DNA of 64,000 bases. It comes from Epichloe hybrida (lineage: Eukaryota; Ascomycota; Sordariomycetes; Hypocreales; Clavicipitaceae). A program made the position numbers and the translations under genes. Each line of letters opens with the position of its first letter. Positions within the stretch are counted from its first letter, which is position 1. The DNA is taken from positions 124,001-188,000 of the forward strand of contig JAFEKR010000024.1 in the NCBI GenBank assembly GCA_019022495.1, read 5' to 3'. Of this stretch, positions 23,721-36,529 are shown piece after piece. Under the pieces are notes generated by a model that was not told where the DNA came from, searched no databases, and saw nothing but the letters and a program-made list of their open reading frames with translations.

Positions 23721-26136
23721 GTTTATTAAGATAGTAAATAATATGTATTAACTAATCTCCTACTATACCTACCTCTAGATTATAGCTAGAGGAATCTTAG
23801 CATTAGCTAAATACTACATAATACTAGCTTAACAAGATTAGTTATTAGGAAAGGTTTGGTTATAAAGAATAAATGCTATTAAATATTATAGGTTAGAGAA
23901 AATCATAATTATAGGTACTAAGGGCGAAACGCAAATACTCCTAATATATCTATGCCTAGATTTATTTTAATAATCTGAACTATAGGCTTAACTACTATAG
24001 AGGATAGGCCTAGATAAAATCATAGAGTTTATAGAAAATAACTAAGAAATCCTAGAGGAAGTTAAGGAAATCCTAAGGGGATTAAATAGTAAGATCTTTA
24101 ATAAAGCTAAAAACTAAGAGTTAGAAAACTAAAGACTATGAATAATAAAGATGCTAGCGGTTATTTATGTGTTTATGATTTACTATTGCTAAATGAAATT
24201 AGAATAATAAGTTTTGCTAAAATACTAGCGGAGAATACTTAGGGAATTAAATATAGATAAAAGGTATATTAGGAGGATAGGAAAATTAAGGGAAGTATTA
24301 ATAGGAAGAATAATATTACTATAAATAAGATTAGAAGTAAGATAGATAGTTTATATAGTTTGGGCCTAGATAATATAGCGAAAATAACTAATAAACGAGT
24401 TCTTACCTGTGAACTAGAATTAAAGTCTACTACTATAGTTATCTAGAAACTACTATAAAATGTTATTATAGATAGATTAATTCTTATATTAAACCCTAAG
24501 ATAGAAATTAAATTATTTACCTCTTACTACTCTAGCCTTAACTAACTAAAACCTATATTAATATACTAGATAATTATATAGAGTTAGACTAACTAGTGTA
24601 AGACTTTATAGGAGAAAAAATTAGTAGCGAGTATAAACTATAGTTTTGCTAAACAGAACCTAGTGAGAGTATAAGTTAAGGAGAATAATCCTAAGGAACT
24701 AGGATTATTATAGGAAGATATAATAAAAGATAATCCTAAAGACTTAGAAGAGAAGGAAACTAATAAAGAAGAATATAAGAAATCCACGAAACTTAACCTA
24801 GCTAAAGAATAGGAATTAGATAGGTGTGATAAACTTGATTTATTTAAAATACTAAAGGACTCCTATAGTATTAGGAAAGGATAGGGGGAACCTACAGAAG
24901 ATATCTCTAGATATAAGAAGGTCTTAATTTATATAGGAAAGTTAAAGATTAAGGGTACCCTCTTATAAAGTGAGAATCACTACCTAAATAATGAAAATTA
25001 GGTCTTAGTCTAAGAAATGGAACTTAGGATATGCGATACGTGGGACTTAGGCGCTTAGTTAGACTAAGAACTAGGGGTGAACACTCTAGGACGTGGTAGT
25101 AATTTAATTTGTATAGGAAAATCAGAAATCAAGGCCTACCCCTTAGAAAATAGAAAATACTATACAAATACAAAGAACCTAGGTTTACCTAGAGAAACTA
25201 GGGATAGGTAGTAGTATTTATAGCACTTAGACGTAAGCAAAGAATAGTATTTAGAGAAAGATATACTTAGACCTAACCAAGGACTAATTTATATAGGGAT
25301 TAAAGAAATTAAGGCCTCCCCCTTAAAAATTAAAAATCGTTATATATATGGCCGAATTAAAGAATTAGTTAATAAAACTAAGGATAGCGCTAACGATAGT
25401 GCGGACTTAGCATTATAGTTAAATTGCGTAGGTTATGCGCTAGTTTACGACCTAGATAGGGAGATAGTAACCTAGGATAGTGTAGGATAGCTAGAATTAA
25501 ATATTTATATAGGAAACCTAGAAATTAAGGGGTACCCCTTATAATACCGAAATTTATATATAAACTAGCTATTATCTAACTTACCGCCTAAAACCATAGT
25601 TTTATAGTTTAATTAGTTAAATATTACCCTTAGAGACTATATAGGGACTACTAAATAATGGATAATGATTATAAGATTATGCTATACTTATAGAGAATGT
25701 TTTATTAAGAAACTTAAGGATATTTGCATAACTAACCTACTATAATATTACATCCCTTTAGTTCTAAATGCCTAACTAGGGAAGAGGAAGTAGTATTAGT
25801 ACTTAGGACTTTATTGTAAGTTTATAAAGAAGGTGTTTCTAGCTATAGAGAAAGCAGGCATTATTTGTTAAGGACTATTAGAATGGGTTACACTAATGAT
25901 TTTTGCTTCTAAAACTCCGAAGGTGTTTTAAGTAGTATATAATTATTACAACATAAATAGCAAGACTGTTAAGATAGCTTACCTATACTATAATATAGAA
26001 GTAGATTTAGATTTAGTTTATTATGGAAGATTAATAATATTCTCCTAAGCTAATGTATTAAATAGGTTTTAGGTAATTGGTATTTACCTACCTAATAAAT
26101 ATAAGATAGCCTTTTTAGGACCTTATAGAATGTATT

Positions 26137-26141
26137 ATTAT
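26137..26141. repeat. 5-bp target-site duplication ATTAT, left copy
   Basis: ATTAT precedes the left chromovirus LTR and recurs at 33368-33372 after the right LTR. Removing one copy and the element restores a continuous reverse transcriptase frame across the site. Confidence 0.8.
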
Positions 26142-26360
26142 TATAAGGGCTTAGGCTTTGCCTAAGCATTTTCCATACAGCAGGAAGGGTAGGGGTAAGC
26201 AGGATTAGGTAAGGTAAGGAAAGGGGGGCTTACATAAGGAGCTAAGGGGGTATAAGGGGTATTACTAGGGATAGCCTCTTCTCCTTTCCCTTCTTTTCCC
26301 TAAGTCTTTTAATACTATATTAACGCCTTATTATAGCTACCTAGGGGCTAGTCTATAATA
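26142..26360 (+). repeat. Chromovirus 5' LTR (219 bp)
   Basis: Begins TATAAGGGCTTAGGC and ends CTATAATA. It matches the 219-bp sequence at 33149-33367 almost base for base, with C/T and G/A differences. The original ends were probably TG..CA, since the right copy ends TATAACA. Confidence 0.85.
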
Positions 26361-29300
26361 ATTAAGAGACTTCCTTTAGTTTAAAAAGAAGGCTACTAAA
26401 AGAAATAAAGTAAATAATAATAGACCTAATAGACACGCTTTAGCCTCATAATTAACCTGGCTAGGGGACTTACACCCCCCTATCTAAAGCCGCGGTACTA
26501 CTAGAAGCCTAGAATACCTAGTTTAAGATACTTTAACTAATACTAGTATAGTAGGTAAGGGTAATTAAGAGCCTATAACAACACGTACATGTAAACCTAG
26601 AATTAGTAGTATAATAGAACTTCCCACTAAACACCCTAATAGACCCTACTAGAATTAATCCGGATTATGTTTTACTTTAGGGGCTAGCCTTACTATCCCT
26701 TATATTATAAATCCGCTAAAAACCGATTCTTATAGGTAACCTATATAATAGTAATAAGGCTATATTTACTACCTAGAAGTTCCTAATAGAATATAAGTTA
26801 GAGGTAAATAAGGACTTTATTAGGTTTAATAAGGACTAATAGGTGTTTATTTACTAGAACCTATTACCTAAGGTTTAGGCTTAGATTATATTATTCTCTA
26901 AGATAGGCTACATAAATAACTATAACCCTATAGCTTTCCTAACTTACTTAGAGATGCTTTACGTAAATCCTTATAGATAGGAGATAGCCCTTATAGAACT
27001 TAACTAGATAAAATAAGGGGTAGGGGAGCTATTTACTATGTTTTTTATTTGTTTTAAATAGAAACTCTCCCTAGTAGGGGGGACCTATTAGACTAAGGAT
27101 ATTAAGCTAGCTAAGCTTTGACGCGCTCTTAATAAGCATATAAGAGAAATATCTATTAGTAAGGGGATAAGCTAAATAGAATACTATATTATAGTTACTT
27201 AGTACTATAGTATTATAGTTAATATTAAATCTTATGCCTTAAAGAAGAAGTTTCGGAACTAATGTAAACCCTAGCTAGGCTAACCTACCCCCTAACAAAC
27301 AGACTATAATAGTAATATACCTATAATAGGAGTGCGTGCTATAATAACTTAATAAGGTAAGCAAAATAAGTTAAATAAGAAGGATAAGGGCCTAAAGAGA
27401 AATATAAATTAGCTAAGGGCTAAGTAGGTAACTTAGGCGGAACTAACTAAATGCTACTAAGAGGGGTGCTACTTATGTTGCGGATCTAAGGACTATTATA
27501 TCTAGGAATATACCTTTCTCCTACCTTACTAACCTAAGGTCTAGATTAACTTATATAGGGTAAATATAGAAAGTATAGATAAGGAGGTTACTATAAACTC
27601 CTTAGAAAATAAGTAGCCCTTAAGTAAAGTCTTATATAGGGGCGGAGGGGCTAGCTAGTAGCTATAGATTTAGATAAGTATAGCTAGTTTATAAACACAA
27701 ATAGAGATATAGATTAATATATAGACTAACTACCTTTCTTAATCCTAGTACTCTTTAATACATATTTTTATATTAATATCTAGATTAATTATAGCTATAA
27801 TTACTATAGTGCTATTAGTAAATTAGCAGTAAGATAGCTTAGCCTAGAGCTTATATAACTACTAAAATAAAGGTAGGTGTATACTATAGTAGAAATAGAG
27901 AGAAGAGGGAGGTAATAAAGAGAGGAGTCCTTCTCTATTACCTATATAGTATAAGCTAGTATTAATATTAATAGGTAGGAGTTATTAGTATACCTATATA
28001 TTATCCTAGGTCTTACCTAGGATATTATCTTTAGTATGCTATAGCTAGAGCACTGTGATATTATAATTTATATAGCAAAACAGCAACTAGTAATTAGTGT
28101 AGTAAAGGGCCTTTGTATTTTAAAAGCTACTAAGCATAGGGGGGAAGCCCTAGTATAAGGGATTATTAGTTCCTTATATATAGCTAAGGTATAACAGGCG
28201 TAAAAGATAAGGGATACTATAATAAAGTTTATAGCTATAAGCCTTAAAGAAATAATAATAATGCTATAGATTATAGCGCCTAAAATAAAACCAGATAGCT
28301 TTAATATAGCTATATTACTAAGGGAATTAGTAGACTTCACAGATCTTTTTAATAAGGCTAAAGCTAATAGCCTACCCCTATATAGGGGTTCCCTTAATTA
28401 TTATATATGTTTACATAGGAATTCGGACGGATCCGAACTAACACTCCTATAGGGTTTACTATATAATATACTAAGGGATTAGTTATTAGAGGTTTATCGC
28501 TAGATAATAAATCTAATAGATAAGGGCTAGATTTATGCTAGCTCCTTATTAGCTATAGCCCCTGTTCTCCTTATAAAGAAAGTAAATAAGGAATGGTGGT
28601 TTTATGTAAACTATTACGCACTTAATAAGATTATAGTATAGGATTAATATCTACTCCTATTAATTAAGGAGATACTACACTCCCTCTCCTAGGCGTATTA
28701 GTTTATAAAGGTAAACATTTACGCAGCGTTTTATAAACTATAGATAGCTAAGGGTAAGGAGCACCTTACTACCTTTTACACTAGGTTTAGACTATTTAAA
28801 TAGTTAGTTTATCTATTTAGCCTAGTAGGTGCACTAGCAACCTTCTAATAGTATATTAACAAATCCTTAGGGAATATATTAAGGGACTTTATAATAGCTT
28901 ACTTTAATAATATTCTAGTTTACTCTAGGGGATTAAGGAAGGACCACATAGCAAAGGTATAATTAATATTAGGATGCTTATATTCTACAGGACTATACCT
29001 TAACATTAATAAGTCTATGTTTACTATTAAAAAGGTCTAATACCTAGGATACATTATTATAGTAAAACGCTTAATTTATCCTAATCCCGTAAAGGTAGTA
29101 GCTATAAGGGAATAGGTAGTACTTATAAAGCTACAAGGGGTCTAAAGCTTCTTAGGGTTTATAAACTTCTATTATAACTTTATTAGTAACTTCTCTAAGT
29201 TAGTAGCCTCCCTTATTTATCTTACTAAGAGAAATACCCTATTTTACTAGGGACTAGAGGAAGATAAGGCTTTTAAGAGGCTAAAGAATGCTTTTATTAC

Positions 29301-32300
29301 ATACCCTATCCTAGTATAATAGGATCCAGACTGCCTTATAGTAGTAGAGGCTAACTACTTAGGAATAGCTCTTAGCGGTTACCTCTTATAATTAGGACTA
29401 GATAGCGTATTATACCTAGTGGCCTACTACTCCGCTAGTCTTATAGTATTATAGAAGAATTATATAATCTATAATAAGAAGCTACTAGCTATTATTTTAT
29501 ACTTAAAGGCATAGTTAGTAAAGTTATAAGGCATCTCCTACTTATTTATAATTTATATAGACTATAAGAACCTAGAGTACTTTATAATACTAAGACTAAT
29601 ATTAGAATAGTAAGCTTAATAGGCAGACATACTTACGCTATTTAATTTCTATTTACATTATAAACCTAGCACATAGGCATAATGCCTAGACGCCCTATCT
29701 AGGAGGGAATAGGACTAATATAAGGAGACCTTAAGATAGGGATAGGTTCTATAGCTAATTATAATTATATAACTATCCTTATTACTAGAAATAAACCTAG
29801 ATAAACCTATTATAGCCTTATATATATACTAATTATCCTTACCTCTAGTAAGGGAGGCTCTCTTTACTAGCAAGTACCTTTAGGACCTCTAGGACTAGGC
29901 TATTATATTAGACCTTATATATAGTATATAACTAAAAGCTATTTAGGAGGGTGCTAGGAAGTTTCCCCTAGAAGTAATAATAAGAGAACAGGTTACAAAT
30001 TATTCTATAAGCGCTTATAGCGCGTTATAGTTCTAGGGGCGTACATAGGTCCTAGCCTAGGAACCCCTTATAATAACTCTTATCTAATAAAGTTATAACT
30101 TACTAGTTATAGGTTACCCTAGCTATAACACTATATTTTAAATTCTATAATAATAGTTTTATTAGGATAGAATATTATAGAATATAGTAAGATTTATTTA
30201 TAACTACTACTATATTAGTAGCTATAAGAGCTATTAGTAATACTAGGGCTTACTAAAGCCTTTACTAATTCCTAATTGGTTTTAGTTATAAATCTCTATT
30301 AACTTTATAATAAACTTACTAGCTTTATTACCTAAGTAACCTTAATACCTTATAGTTATTATAAACAGGCTATTAAAGTTTATGTAGCTTAAGGCCATAA
30401 CCTCTATAAAAGCTAAGGATTATATAAAATACTTTAAGATAGTTTAGTAGAGGTTTAGAGAATTCCCTTAGTCTATTATTATAAACTAAGGCTTAGACTA
30501 GTTAGGATAATTTTAGATAACGTTATATTCCCTAGTAAGGATAGATTAATTACTCTTTATATTACACTATCCTTAGACTAATAGTAGTATAAAATAGGTA
30601 AACTAGGAGGTATAAGTAATTCTATGTATTACTATTTCCTTCTTATAGTATAACTAGCTAGAATACCTTACCGCTTATTAACTAGTAATTAATAATAGGA
30701 CTTTATTAGCTACTAGAGTAAGCCTAAATAGATTACTCTATAGATATAATCTTAAACTAATTTAAACCTAACTAGATATACTTATATCTATAGCTACACT
30801 AAAGGGGAGAGCTATTTATTTCCTTAGCTATCTCTAAGAGGGTACTTATTTAGCTTAGGCTATAATAGCTTATATATAGTAATAGTAATAAGATATAATA
30901 TTAGTATTAAGATACTTAGTAAAACATTTTTAGGTTAGGGATAAGGTGTGGCTATTACTTAGGAATATAAAGATAAACCACCCCTTAAGGAAACTTAACT
31001 AGGTAGTTATAAAGTATATAGTTATAGAAGTGCTATCCCCTCTTATAGTCTAACTTAATATACTAAGGGGTATTTATCTAGTTTTTTATATAAACCTTAT
31101 TAAATATATAGTAGAAGACTTACTCCTAAGCTAATAGCTATAGGACTTATACCTAGGTCTTAAATAGGTCCTAGTAGAGGGTAATAATAAGCTTATAGAG
31201 AAATATTAGGTTAAGCAAATTCTAGTAGCTTAGAATATATAGGGGTAAGGAGGATAATAAAATATCTTAGTTAAGTAAGTAGGATACTCCTAACTAATAT
31301 AGGAGCTACTAGAAAGTATAAAGAAAATATAAGCACTTAATAAATTTAAGGTAAAATAAGGTAATATATAAACTAATAATAGACTAAATTAATTTTAGAA
31401 AACTTATATAGCTATAAAGACTCTTATAAGTGCCTTAGATGCTTACTTACTATATTTTACTACTACTTAATAAGAATACTTATCTAGTAAGTTATTACCT
31501 TAATTACTAGGAGAAGATAAATAAGAGGGCGCTATCTCTAGCTAAAGTTATACTATTACTACTATAGCTATAGCACTTTCTTTACTAGGTAATAGGTATA
31601 GTATAATAAGTTATCTATCTAGTTTATATTAGGCGTAACCTAGAACTAGAATAGTATAAGTAAGGTTAGTATAAGGAGTATAAGTAGAAGGGGGTATAAT
31701 AGGAGACCTAGTAGAAGAATAGTATGTAGGAGAAGAATAGCTAGGAGGAGGAGGTATATTATTTCTAGCTAGAGAATAGCTAGCTTCTAATAACCTAGGA
31801 ATATAATTATAAGTTAAACCTAATATAGAAAGATAGTATAAATAATACTAGTGGTAATATAAAGGAGATTTATTACTTAACCTAGTAATCTAAGAATATT
31901 AATAGATCTTATCTTAGTAATAAGGTAATAAAGCTTAGAGAAGTGTAGTAAACTAATCACATATCTTTATATATATTATGCTTAGCTTACCTATAACTTA
32001 TTAGTTCTATTAGAATAGAATGCCTATAACTTATTATATAGATTAAGCTATACTATAACTACCTAAAGGGCTAGCGCTAATAAAAGGGGTAATGTTAAGA
32101 CTAGTTATATTTATTATAGTAGTATTTATAGCTAGGGATACCCTAAGGGCTAACTAAATAAAAGCTAGGTTAAACTAAGCCTAGGTAAGGAGGGAGTTTT
32201 ACTAATTAATAAGGTAGTAATACCTTTAAGATAAAATAGGTATTTTCTTTTTTATTTCCTTAGTCTTTAGGACTCTAGGTTTAATAATATATATACTTAT

Positions 32301-33148
32301 AGTAATCTCTGCCTTAATATTCTTTAATATATAATAAAGATATAGGTTAGTAAATAAAAGCCTAGTATACTAAATATAGGTAAGATATTACCTTTAATAT
32401 AGAGAATAGGATTCCCTAGACTTAGGTAGGTAGTATTCTAGTATACTAGTAGTAAGGGCCTATTTTATATATAGCCTATAAGGGCACTAGATAGATTAGG
32501 GGGTGGTATATTATTTATTATTAAAGTTACCTTCTATAAGGAACTTACTAATAAAATAGGATAAGGGTATTATAGGAGTAGCTAGAGATAGAGGAGAGTT
32601 AGATAGATTATAAGGTATATCTAATAAGGGAGTAATTATCTAAGAAGTAAGGACTAATAGAAGAAGGGGAAGGTATAATAAAACTATAATAATAGATAGA
32701 TAGTGTTATATAAGGGAAGGTAAGATATAATAAGGAACTAAGTAGGATATTTATATGTAGTTTAGTACCTATATTAGGTAATTAATAAACTAGTGGGGGT
32801 AGGGTTAGAGACTATAATAAAATAATAGGTTAGTAAGGTAAATGTGTTACATACCCTTATTAGATAAATTATAAACTAGTGGGGGTAAGGGCTAGATATT
32901 ATAATAATAACAGGTTAGTAAGGTGAACATATTACGTGTATAATAATAGTATAATAAGCTAGCGGGACGCGGGTGTTATACACCTAATAGTAATAAGCAG
33001 GGAATAGGATTAAATATAATTAAATGCCTACTAGATAATTTATAGAAAGTTAGTAGTAAAGGTAGGAGTGATTTGCCTTATTTACTAATAGTATAATAAG
33101 GCATGCTATAATAAAGGGGTAGGCTTAATAAGACTAAGTAAGGGCATA
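26361..33148 (+). mobile_element. Ty3/gypsy chromovirus internal region, RIP-degraded
   Basis: Domain order is that of a Ty3/gypsy chromovirus. Gag lies at about 26600-27550 with a knuckle remnant near 27469 (CYLCCGS). Reverse transcriptase lies at about 28560-29110 (PVLLIKKVNKEWWFYVNYYA, then FIKVNIYAAF, YINKSLGNILRDFIIAYFNN, YLGYII). RNase H is at about 29330-29560 and integrase at about 30100-30900. A C-terminal GPY-like stretch (RDKVWLLLRNIK) sits at about 30930-31110 and a chromodomain remnant at about 31180-31370. About 1.8 kb of non-coding AT-rich DNA follows, including a two-copy direct repeat of about 84 bp (32787-32935, marker CTAGTGGGGGTA). No frame is intact. Confidence 0.8.
31180..31370 (+). 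pseudogene. Chromodomain remnant at the C-terminus of the chromovirus integrase
   Basis: Read with stops in place of glutamine codons, the frame gives the pattern (I)EKYQVKQILVA, then IQVKQVGYS, then ELLESIKKIQALNKF. This fits the chromodomain layout of EYxVExIL, YLVKWxGY and a final helix W-E-P..LxxxxxLxxF. The invariant tryptophans are lost. In chromoviruses this domain is known to steer integration toward heterochromatin. Position and pattern support the call; sequence identity is low. Confidence 0.6.
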
Positions 33149-33367
33149 TATAAGGGCTTAGGCTTTACCTAAGTATTTTCTATATAGTAGGAAGGGTAGG
33201 GGTAAGTAGGATTAGGTAAGGTAAGGAAAGGGGGGCTTACATAAGGAGCTAAGGGGGTATAAGGGGCATTACTAGGGATAGCCTCTTCTCCTTTCCCTTC
33301 TCTTCCCTAAGTCTCTTAATACTATATCAACGCCCTATTGCAGCTGCCTAGGGGCTAGTCTATAACA
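33149..33367 (+). repeat. Chromovirus 3' LTR (219 bp)
   Basis: Full-length match to 26142-26360. It is slightly less mutated, keeping GCCCTATTGCAGCTGCC near its end where the left copy reads GCCTTATTATAGCTACC. Followed by ATTAT (33368-33372). Confidence 0.85.
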
Positions 33368-36095
33368 ATTATAATAATATAGCCTAGGGTTTAATGGGAT
33401 TACTAGTAAGTTATACTAGATTTAGAGATATAATCTTTAGTTACCTATTCTTTAAAGATAAAATAGAAAGCGAATTAATACTAGGTTATATAAAGGATAT
33501 ATAAACATTGTTCTTTATTTATGTGGATGACTATTACTCTAGTTCTAAAATATAGGAAGATTATTTTAACTTTCTATAGAAGTAATACTTCCTAAGAGTT
33601 ACCTAGGCTCTAATTAGGCTAAGTGAACGTAAGATAACCCTCTTTGCGTCTAGTGTTAACTATATGGGTTACTTATTAGAAGATAGAAAGATTAAGCTAG
33701 TAAGGAAATATTAGGAAAGATTTACTAACCTAGAGAAACATTTTAAACAAAGACCTCTAAAGACATAGAATAAAATATTGGTTTTGATATATCTAACGCT
33801 ATTCCTATGGAAGTTTATTCCTAGGAGATTAGATTTAGTGCTAATAATTAAGAAGGTCTTTTTCTAAGACATTTAGAAGGTTACTAAATTAGGAAAACTA
33901 TTAGTCTAGAGGGTAGAAGTTCTAAAGGAAAACCCTAAATAGACATAAGAGGCTTAAGACGCTTTATTATAAATCTACTATAGTATTTAGGTAAATGCTA
34001 CTTTTAGGGCCTAGCTAGGGATATAATTTTATTTAGTAACAAACGCTTTAGATATAGGTACTAGAGGAGTTTTGTTTTAGCTGGAAGACACTAATCCTAG
34101 CACAAGCATAATAGAATTAAATTTCTTAAAGGTACAAATCATTATGTGGTTATCTTATAGATTAGGGGACGCTAAAAAGTAATATATAATACCTAAGAAA
34201 GAAATATTAGCTATTATTATTAGACTAAAGGAGACGTAATAGCTAGTAAATAGGTTACCTTATCCTTTAAAGGTGTATATAGATTATAAAGGAATTATTA
34301 ACTCTATAGCAAATCTCTCTAAGGTTTATAGGAAGGTTGCTTAATAGGTGGATATTCTCTAAGAGTCAAATGTGAAATATATACACTAACCTAATATAAT
34401 AAAGATTATAAAGATTACGGATAGGATGTCTTAACTACTAGAGGAACTTAGGTCTAATCTGTACAAAGTGAAGAGAAGAATAGGTGTTAATGTAATACTA
34501 GTAACAAAAGAGTAACTAGTAATAATTTTAATAAGAAGCAAAATAATTATACTAGAAGGCGAAAGATTAGATAATAAAACCACAGAGATAGTAAGAACTA
34601 AGCTTTAGGAATAGTTAAACTCTAAATAGTATAGGGAGATTTTAACCTTAATTATTCATAGTTACTAGACAATCCTAGCTAAACAATAGAAACTAGTTTA
34701 GCATTAAGCATTAAAATATTAAATCTTTAATTAGAAACTTTACTACTTAGAACTAGACAAATCATTATTAGAATATATACTCTTTAAAGAGGTCCTAATA
34801 AAACTACAATAAGCTTATAACACTACAGGTTATTTTAGACTAACTATTATAATATAAAAGCTTTGTGGGTGATATTTCTAGCCAGATAAAGCAAGAGATA
34901 TAAAATCTTACTACTAATTATATTTAGTCTACTAATAAACAGGAATAAGGTTACCTTAATTTACACTAAAAACTATAATAGTATTAGAACTCTAGTCTTA
35001 AGTTATAATAGATTACTTAGGACCTATTACTCCTAGGGCTTGAAATGGAGACTTATACGTGTTAATTGCGGTGAATTACATAATAAGGTTTACACTAGGG
35101 CAGTCCTATAATAAAGCTATAGGGGAGTCTATTACTTAGATATAGGATAAACACTAGAGCTTTATTTTTAGCTAGCTAAAAAGAATTTACTATAATAATA
35201 ATCCTACTTTAAGAACTTAACTTTTAAATTAATAGTAGGAAAACATAGTATAATAATTATATTTAGACTTATCTTATATCCTGCTTCTATAGAACTTACT
35301 AAGTAAAATATTTACCTAGTAAAATAATAATTAATAAAGTAAGTAGTAGAAAGGGATAGAGTATTACTTAATTTATAAAATTAGGCTATTCTAAGTATTA
35401 TAGTTATTTTAAATAATTGGTTTATATTAAGCGCTAGGATAACCCTAGCTATATTAATGTTAGGATTTAATTTATTTATAAAGTACGTAGGAGTTAATTA
35501 TAACCTAGAGGAGATTAAGGACTTGTTAAAACTAGAGAATAACACTAAATTAATCTAAGAAATAAACTTATAGTATTTTAATCTAAGGGAGGAGAGAAGA
35601 GAATTAGTTTAAACCTAAAAGACTAATAGTAAAAATAACTCTTTAAAACCCCTATGTTAGTTTAAAGTTAGTAATCTTATATAGGAGAAAATAGATAAGG
35701 AGAATAAGCTAAAGGGGAAGTTTTATAAGACCTAGGGAAAGCTTTTAATAGTAAAGAAAAAGCTATTATTAGTGTCCTATAAAATTAAACTATTAGAAGG
35801 TAGATAAGGTTAAAAAATTCATGTTAATGATCTAAAGATGTATATCCTACGCTAGGAAAGGTTGTAATTACCTAGGTTAAACACTTAGGATATGGCTAAT
35901 TAGGATCCAGAGAAGGAGATATAGAATTATTAGGAGATAGAGAATAATAACTAGGGGAAGGAATAACTTGAAATATTACTAAGAATAAATTATTAGCTTG
36001 TGGTGTTATAGTTAACACTATCCTAAACCCGGCTAGCCTATTAAGGTAGAGAATGGCTAAGGTAATTATTAGTACTATTATTATGGAGAACATAG
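33368..36095 (+). mobile_element. Outer LTR retroelement, part 3 (reverse transcriptase, RNase H, integrase)
   Basis: The frame interrupted at 26141 resumes here with GLMGLL, then the catalytic strand FFIYVDDYYS at 33511-33540. RNase H-like sequence (TNALDIGTRGVLFQLEDTN) is near 34040-34110. An integrase core lies at about 34990-35160 (IDYLGPITPRA, then NGDLYVLIAVNYI, then RFTLG). Reverse transcriptase, RNase H, integrase is the Ty3 order, although the sequence is far from the chromovirus next to it. The AT-rich composition stops abruptly near 36095, and I could not identify a 3' LTR. Confidence 0.65.
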
Positions 36096-36529
36096 TAGCT
36101 AGATGACTGAAGAAAACAACCTACATTATCCCACTCAATTTTGGTACTGCTTCAGGTCCCGCAGACACAGCCCCATTTGCAAGATTCGTCCAACCAATGC
36201 GTGACCCCGAGTGTCAACGTTGATCATGAGTAATATGAGTCAGACTAATTAGCTGTAGGCAGTCTGTAGACAGTCCTTGTAGCAGCATTCCTTCTGTCGG
36301 CATTAGCTGGTCATTTTCAGTTTCGACGTATCGCCGCTGCATAGTCGTTAAACCATTGATTTTGGTTCTTTAAATTTTACAACTGTTTTCAAGTCTTCTT
36401 CAGTGGCCATGTCGTGAAGCCATGTCCAAACTGCTACCGATGGCTGATATGCATCCGATAGCTGGCACTGTCAAGTATAACCAGACATTTACATCATCGA
36501 CGCTATGAAAAAATTAGCCACCGAAAGCA
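36096..36529. other. Transition from AT-rich block to gene space
   Basis: Base composition switches to normal within a few tens of bases. The stretch holds no convincing reading frame. It includes the 3' flank of the GH43 gene on the minus strand. Confidence 0.6.

Larger units (their letters stand above)
23716..26141 (+). mobile_element. Outer LTR retroelement, part 2 (pol, start of reverse transcriptase)
   Basis: Continues the element cut at 8615. Decayed coding at about 25850-26135 resembles the first half of a reverse transcriptase (LLEWVTLMIFASK, then NINSKTVKIAYLY, then IAFLGPYRMYYY). The frame runs straight into the TSD of the chromovirus insertion and resumes at 33373. Repeats such as ATTAAGGGGTACCCC-like blocks at about 24950-25560 are visible but unassigned. 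Confidence 0.6.

Noticed and set aside
28068..28340. A 90-codon minus-strand frame in the chromovirus
   Set aside because: RIP removes stops on one strand unevenly; the frame is antisense to the gypsy pol region and has no gene-like features.
35896..36093. A 65-codon minus-strand frame at the edge of the AT-rich block
   Set aside because: It lies antisense to the end of the outer retroelement and is Ile/Leu/Ser-rich low-complexity translation.
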